DNA from: Leptobrachium leishanense
Taxonomy: Eukaryota; Chordata; Amphibia; Anura; Megophryidae
DNA length: 64,000 bases
Reading direction: 5' to 3'
Assembly (NCBI GenBank): GCA_009667805.1
Contig: CM019067.1
Location: 247,539,721-247,603,720, forward strand
Of this stretch, positions 58,685-64,000 are shown one piece after another (position 1 is the first letter of the stretch; every line of letters begins with the position of its first letter). Both the position numbers and the translations under genes were made by a program. The notes under the pieces are model-generated. The model did not search any database. It saw only the letters and a list, made by a program, of their open reading frames with translations, and was not told where the DNA came from.

Positions 58685-59385
58685 CTGTTTTAATAGCTCA
58701 AAAGGATTAGTTAAAGTTATTTTGCTTTTAAATTCTGAAACATATTTTCACTGAACTTTTCTGTTCACCATAGAGATTGCTTTAATTATTTTTTTTTGCT
58801 TTAGCTTTAAATTATTTGTATGTGGATAACCATAAAATGCTGCATGAAATGGACACCATGTTTAAGTACTATATTCTCTTTCAAACGTAGCATATCTTGT
58901 CTGTTACTGGAGCAACATGAGTCTTTGAAGTTGTTCGTAGGCTGACTCATGGTCACCATATGCCTCCTTTTAAACAGAGGTAAGGTGTAGCAGGCATCCA
59001 TAAATATTTTACAATACTATTACATAATTTTTCACACAGATGTGTTAGTGGTATTAAACCAGAAATATGGATTTATAAAAAGAAAAATAAGTACAGCGCT
59101 GATCACATTAAAAAAGATAGAAATGGTGCCGCTCTAAAACTTGAAGTTGTTGTCCTTGTCCACACAACAAAAAAACAATAGAGTCCCAAGTTGAGCGCAC
59201 TCCACAATTTGTCGCCTTCTTCCTGTTCTCATAGGTTATAATGATGAGTACCAAATTTCACCTCAAAAAGAAAAGACGAACGAACCATAGTGTAGATGGT
59301 CTAATACATAGAAATAAGAGGATCTTCAAATAGTCACACTCACGTTTCTTAGAGCTCATCCAGCTCAGAATTGCTGCCTCTGGGT
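58685..59385. other. no gene recognised
   Basis: AT-rich spacer with unsupported short frames. Confidence 0.5.
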
Positions 59386-59746
59386 TGTATTGGCCACCCA
59401 ACAGCCTCTCTGGACTTGTTTCAGCGGCCCCTCTGGACTCCTCCAGTGTGTCAGATCCTCAAAAGATACAAACGGACATAGTGCGACCTGTAATTATATT
59501 AGTAAATGCGAAAAAAGAAAGGATCCACTCACCCTGAATAGAATCTAACCAGGTCCTTGTTTCTCTGAGTACAACCTCCAAAAAAACACAATGGATGTTC
59601 CAGCGATAGATAAGATAAAATTTGTTTAATAATAAAAATTGTTTTATTTTATTTTTATGTTTTTACTAAATTTTATCTTATCTATCACTGGAACATCCAT
59701 TGTGGGTTTTTTGGAGGTTGTGGGATAGAGACTGTTGGGTGGCCGA
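59386..59746. repeat. foldback with 53-bp arms next to a gypsy LTR
   Basis: acaacctccaaaaaaacaca atggatgttccagcgataga taagataaaattt (59571-59623) pairs with 59668-59721. A second inverted match, ttggccacccaacagcctctc (about 59381) with gagactgttgggtggcc (about 59728), extends the pairing outward. Non-coding. Confidence 0.75.
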
Positions 59747-59747
59747 T

Positions 59748-60283
59748 TGTCAAGAGTCTCTAGGTTGAACCTCGATATGCAGGGTTGGTTGGCGAAGTAC
59801 AATATCGGCAGGCAAATCTCGTGGTTGGTAAATCAGGCAAAGAGTCGATGAAGGGAGTCAAAGGTTAGGTACTGAAGGTCTTTGAAGAAGGGTCAGGTCC
59901 CAGGTAGGAACTATGGAGCTTGCTTATGTCTATAGGCAGGTTAGACAACAACTAAGCAATGACATGATTGTGTTACTGGTTTATATAGTCAGAGCCCCGC
60001 CTCCTTGGTCCACCCCCTCTGGAGGTGGAGTGTGACTCAGGAGACAGGGAACCCCAGTCAATCATGCTGAGGTCATAGACTCATGGCCCAGCCTCCCAGC
60101 CGCTGTCATCACCTCCCTGTCCAATCCCTGTGGGGGAACTCCCCAAACACAGGCGGGGCAGGGCCTGGTTGCTGTGCTGGGGAAACCATGTTGTATCCTG
60201 TTCCTTCTACCGACGCCGGGGCTGTGTCTCCCAGTCAGAATCTTCCCCCACCATGTGGTTCCAGTCTGAGGTGAGTCCTGACA
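59748..60283 (-). repeat. gypsy 3' LTR, about 536 bp (boundaries inferred)
   Basis: On the minus strand the LTR would start TGTCAGGACTCACC right after the purine tract GGGGGGGGATTA (60284-60296) and end CTCTTGACA at 59748. A TATA box (TATATAA, minus strand, 59981-59987) lies in the right place. The matching 5' LTR is outside the window, so the borders rest on TG...CA ends and the polypurine tract. Confidence 0.7.
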
Positions 60284-60354
60284 TAATCCCCCCCCAGGCG
60301 GCCCCTCCGGGGGCGACCAGGGGAAGGCTTAGTCGGATGAAGGAGATGGAACCA

Positions 60355-62250
60355 TCAGACCAGACGGGAAGCACGGAGGTTGGAAGCGGGTTCCCAGGAT
60401 CGTTCCTCAGGACCGTAGCCTTTCCATTGGATGAGGTATTGCAAGGAACGTCCATGCCAACGAGAATCGATTATGGCCTGGACTTCGAATTCGGGATCTG
60501 AAGCAACAGTTATAGGAGGCGGAGGAGTCGTCTTACGCAACGGATCAGGAGTCCATGGCTTCAGAAGAGACACATGAAACGTAGGATGGATCTTGAACCT
60601 TGAAGGGAGCTAGAGACGAATGGCAGAGGGGTTCACCACTTTGTCGATGACATAGGGCCCTATGAATCTTGGTCCTAGCTTTTTTGATGGGCATAAGAGC
60701 CATATATTGCGCGAGGAAAGCCACACCTTTTGACTGACTTGATATGACGGTGCTTACCTCCTTTTTTTGTCCGCTTGACCCTTATGGGAATCTTTGGCTC
60801 ATGCTAAGGTGTGACGAAGCAGCTGTATGCAGCATTGACGTTCACGAAGGAGAGTGGTGACATTGGGAACCGGTGTCTGACGAAGTGTGCTAGGTAGGAG
60901 AACGGGGTGGTATCCATAAGTAGCATAAAACGGCGTGGTTTTGATGGAGGAGTGGTATCCGCTGTTATATGTGAACTTGGCTGTAGTAAGGAGGTCTATC
61001 CAGTTGTCTTGAGATTGAGTGGAGTAGCATCTTAAATATTGCTCAAGGGTTTAATTGGTACATTCGGTTTGATCGTTGGTTTGTGGGTGGAAGGCTGTTG
61101 AGAGATGACTGGATATGTGAAGGGATTTGCAAAGGGCTTTCCAGAACCTTGAGGTAAATTGCGAGCCTCGGTCGGAGATGATGGACGTAGGGGTGCCATG
61201 CAGGCGGAAAATGTGGTCGTGAAACATGGTCGCAGTTTGTGCTGCAGTAGGCAATCCTTTACATCCTACAAAGTGGGCCATTTTAGAAAAATGATCTACC
61301 ACTACCATGATAGTGGTATGTCCTTTTGAAGGGGGGAGATCTGAAATGAAGTCAACCGATATTTCTGCCCAAGGACGAGAGGGTACCGGTATGGGTTGGA
61401 GGAGACCTGACATTTTCCCCGTGGTATGTTTCGATCGTGCACAGGTGGGACAGCTATTCACATATTCTTCTATGTCTTTCTTCATATTCGGCCAGGTATC
61501 ATATCTGCGTATAAGATGTTCAGTTTTCTTGACGCCTCCGTGACCAGCCGATGGGGAGTAATGGCAGAGTTCGAGTAGTTCTCTGTGGGAAGGTGTGGTG
61601 GTCATAGCGGAGAGAAAATGATCAGTGCGGAGTATGGTATCAGAGCAAGGAGTCTTGGTAGGTGTGGGGGGTAGTCGGGAAAGCGTATCTGCTTTAAGGT
61701 TCTTGTGTCCCGGTCGATAAGTAATGTGGAAATTGAATCTGGAGAAGAATAAGGCCCACCTGGCCTGGCGAGGACGGAGTCTTTTTGCAGAGCGCAGATA
61801 TTCGAGATTCCTGTGGTCAGTATATATGGTTACCGGATGGAGGGCACCTTCTAATAGATGTCTCCATTCTTCTAACACCTTTTTTATTGCCAACAATTCC
61901 TTGTCTCCTACATCGTAGTTTAGTTCTGCTGCTTCCATGATTTTGGAGTGATATGCTACGGGATGAAGAATATTGGTGACTTTATCACGTTGGGAGAGGA
62001 TGGCACCTGTGGCATACTCGGAGGCATCAACCTCTAGGAAGAAGGGTTGGTTGGGATCCGAAAAAGAGAGAATGGGTGAAGAGGAAAATCGCCTTTTCAA
62101 TGCTCTGAAGGCAATGTCTGCTTCTTGAGACCAACAGAAGCTTGTCTTGGTGCTGGTTAATGTTGTGAGTGGACGTGCTAGTTTGGAAAAATCTCGTATG
62201 AATCTGCAGTAAAAATTTGAACTTCTTTTCTGGAGTCGGGTGTTGGCCAT
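60355..62250 (-). pseudogene. gypsy RNase H, integrase and chromodomain, frameshifted
   Basis: The frame from 62250 to 61051 contains the RT connection (NFYCRFIRDFSKLARPLTTL), RNase H (IYTDHRNLEYLRSAKRLRPR), integrase zinc finger (HYSPSAGHGG ... CPTCARSKH) and core DDE motifs (ISVDFISDLP, IISDRGSQFTSRFW, NDQTECTN). It stops at 61051. Remnants continue in other frames to about 60573, followed by a chromodomain (FEVQAIIDSRWHGRSLQYLI, then WKGYGPEERSWEPASNL, about 60390-60500). The chromodomain marks the chromovirus branch and would direct integration to particular chromatin. Confidence 0.9.
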
Positions 62251-64000
62251 TTAGTGATGGCAATGATTTTTTCCGGATCCATTTGTACATGTCCTGGAGA
62301 TAGTATAAAACCTAAGAATGATATCTTTTGGGAATCAAATATACACTTCTCGATTTTAGCATATAACCGATGTTTTCTGAGTCTGAATAGGACTTCTTTC
62401 ATATGTACTCGATGGTCCTCTATGGATTCTGAGTAGACAAGAATGTCGTCGAGATATGCCACAACATATTGGTCGAGTAGGTCCCTAAATATGTCTTTAA
62501 CAAAGTGTTGAAAAGTAGCTGGGGCATTACAGAGCCCGTAGGGCATGATGAGATATTCATAGTGTCCATATCTGCTTCTAAAGGCTGTTTTCCATTCATG
62601 GCCCATTTTTATTCGTACAAGGTTGTAGGCTCCTCGTAGATCTAGCTTGGAAAATATGGTTGCCCTCTGAAGGCGCTCCATCAATTCGGGGATGAGTGGA
62701 AGCGGGTAACGATTCTTTATTGTGATATTGTTTAGTTCTCTGTAGTCTACGCAGGGTCTGAGACCCCCATCTTTTTTACTAACAAAGAAGATTCCTGCAC
62801 CTGCAGGTGATGTGGATGGTCGTATGAAGCCCTTTTCTAGATTTTCATGAATGTACTCTTTCAAGACCGTTAATTCAGGTTGTGACAGGGGGTATAAACG
62901 ACCGTAAGGGATAGTCGCACCTTGAACCAAATCGATGGGACAGTCATAGGAGCGATGAGGGGGTAGGATCTCGACTCCTTGTTTGTCAAAGACATCGGCA
63001 TATTCTTTGTAGGGTTTGGGGACCTCTACTGTGCTCTTCCGCATATTTATGTCTAGGACCGAGTTTAAGAAACCTGTTTGGGGAGACTTTGTGCAATGAG
63101 TCCTGCAAAAATAGGAGGTGAAACGTATTTTACCCGGTCCCCAATGGATGAGAGGGTCATGCAAACGTAACCAAGGGAGACCCAGGATGACGGGAAAAAT
63201 GGGTGTTGCTACCAAATCAAATTTTATTTGTTCGGTATGTCCCATACCTATCGTCATGTGGACGGGTTGGGTTTCAGACGTGACAGTTCCTGAGCGTAAT
63301 AATGACCCATCAACCATATGTTTATTTATAGGTGTGGTTTTATTTTGTTTCGGTACATTAATGAGTCGTGCATATTCAACATCCAGAAAATTGCCGCTGG
63401 CTCCGGAGTCCACCATGGCTCGGGTGTAGATCGTCTTATTGTTCCACTGCAAAGAGATGAGCAGGGATAAGTGGGACAAAAGACATGAATTATCTGGATG
63501 GAGAGATGGTGTGTCCTTACCTCCCCTGTTGCTTCTCTCAGGGCAGGCGGCACGAAGGTGGTTGGGACTGGCACAGTATAGGCATAAGTGCTGGGTTCTG
63601 CGACGGTTGAGTTCCTCTGGTGGAAGACAGCGACTGGTGGCACCCAGTTGCATTGGTTCCTCTCTTATCTCCCCACCATGATATGGGACAACGGCTGTGG
63701 AGTCAGCTGGGAGTAGGCGAGGAGGGCAGCGTACAGCCAGAAGGGGGAATGGATTCCTTTCCAAACGACGCTCTCTCATACGTCGGTCAATCGTTAGGGT
63801 TAATTGCATGAGTGCCTCTAATGTGTGAGGTAGATCGCCTCTTGAGAGCTCGTCTTTGATGGCTTCAGACAGCCCCAGACGGTATTGGCTGATGAGTGCA
63901 GCCTCATTCCATTCGGTATCAAGCGCATGGGTTTTGAACTCGGCGATATACTCCTCTGCAGGTCTGTGACCTTGTTTGGTAGCACGTAGGGCCCGCTCGG
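62178..64000 (-). pseudogene. gypsy gag C-terminus, protease and reverse transcriptase
   Basis: The frame is open from the window edge to 62178; the methionine at 63809 is internal, because gag-like sequence (DELSRGDLPHTLEALMQ) continues upstream in frame. Order: CCHC knuckle (CLYCASPNHLRAAC, about 63570-63620), protease active site (MVDSGASGNFLD, about 63400), RT with YRELNNITIKNRYPLPLIPE, FSKLDLRGAYNLVRI, LCNAPATFQ and YLDDILVYS (about 62440-62460). A deletion of about five codons and a frameshift near 62210 separate it from the integrase part. Confidence 0.92.

Larger units (their letters stand above)
60284..64000 (-). mobile_element. gypsy (Ty3-type) chromovirus, 3' portion, runs off the right edge
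   Basis: Contains gag C-terminus, protease, RT, RNase H, integrase and chromodomain in the Ty3/gypsy order, with an adjacent polypurine tract and 3' LTR. The 5' LTR, leader and gag N-terminus are beyond 64000. Several lesions show that it is a degraded copy. Confidence 0.92.

Noticed and set aside
59748..60283. Calling the gypsy copy complete
   Set aside because: Only the 3' LTR is inside the window, and the gag frame runs off the right end, so completeness cannot be judged.

Overview
The window is vertebrate nuclear DNA made almost entirely of transposable elements. The families (Tc1/mariner with IR/DR ends, hAT, piggyBac-like and Harbinger-like MITEs, tRNA-type SINEs, an L2/CR1 tail, a Penelope-like fragment, a DIRS/Ngaro-type element and a chromodomain gypsy element) together suggest an amphibian, most likely a frog. 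That is an inference from repeat style; no host gene identifies the species. I found no host protein-coding gene, no rRNA and no functional tRNA. Most open reading frames are chance frames inside CpG-rich MITEs or tandem repeats.

Layout. 1-8.6 kb: a CpG-rich MITE, SINEs, a foldback repeat, and a truncated Tc1 copy inside a palindromic MITE. 8.6-10.2 kb: a 1.6-kb hAT-type element with an 8-bp target duplication and two nested MITEs. 10.8-13.8 kb: a Tc1 relic, then a second Tc1 copy inserted into a foldback made of SINE 3' ends. 14.4-19.8 kb: two minisatellites, an LTR-like block and MITE fragments. 19.9-27.6 kb: an inverted repeat pair, a piggyBac-like MITE built from a row of hairpins, and two Harbinger-like elements, one holding a hAT insertion. 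27.8-31.2 kb: a Penelope-like ORF split by a Tc1 element that keeps an intact 340-residue transposase and itself carries a piggyBac-like MITE. 33.7-37.3 kb: an L2/CR1 3' end split by a 2.7-kb hAT element. 37.5-40.4 kb: another piggyBac-like MITE, a decayed minisatellite, a hAT MITE and a palindromic MITE. 41.4-43.9 kb: broken gag and reverse transcriptase of a DIRS/Ngaro-like element. 44.2-48.3 kb: more MITEs. 49.3-53.8 kb: a complete LTR retrotransposon (two LTRs, 5-bp target duplication) that lacks pol and carries a gag-knuckle ORF plus an ORF of in-frame tandem repeats. 55.2-58.7 kb: nested MITEs, a third full-length Tc1 copy and a Harbinger-like MITE. 59.7-64 kb: the 3' part of a gypsy chromovirus (gag, protease, RT, RNase H, integrase, chromodomain, 3' LTR), running off the right edge.

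The parts do not form a pathway. What links them is parasitism and nesting: the only transposase that looks intact is the Tc1 one near 30 kb. All hAT, piggyBac-like and Harbinger-like copies here are non-autonomous and would need enzymes encoded elsewhere. The pol-less LTR element would need an autonomous gypsy relative.
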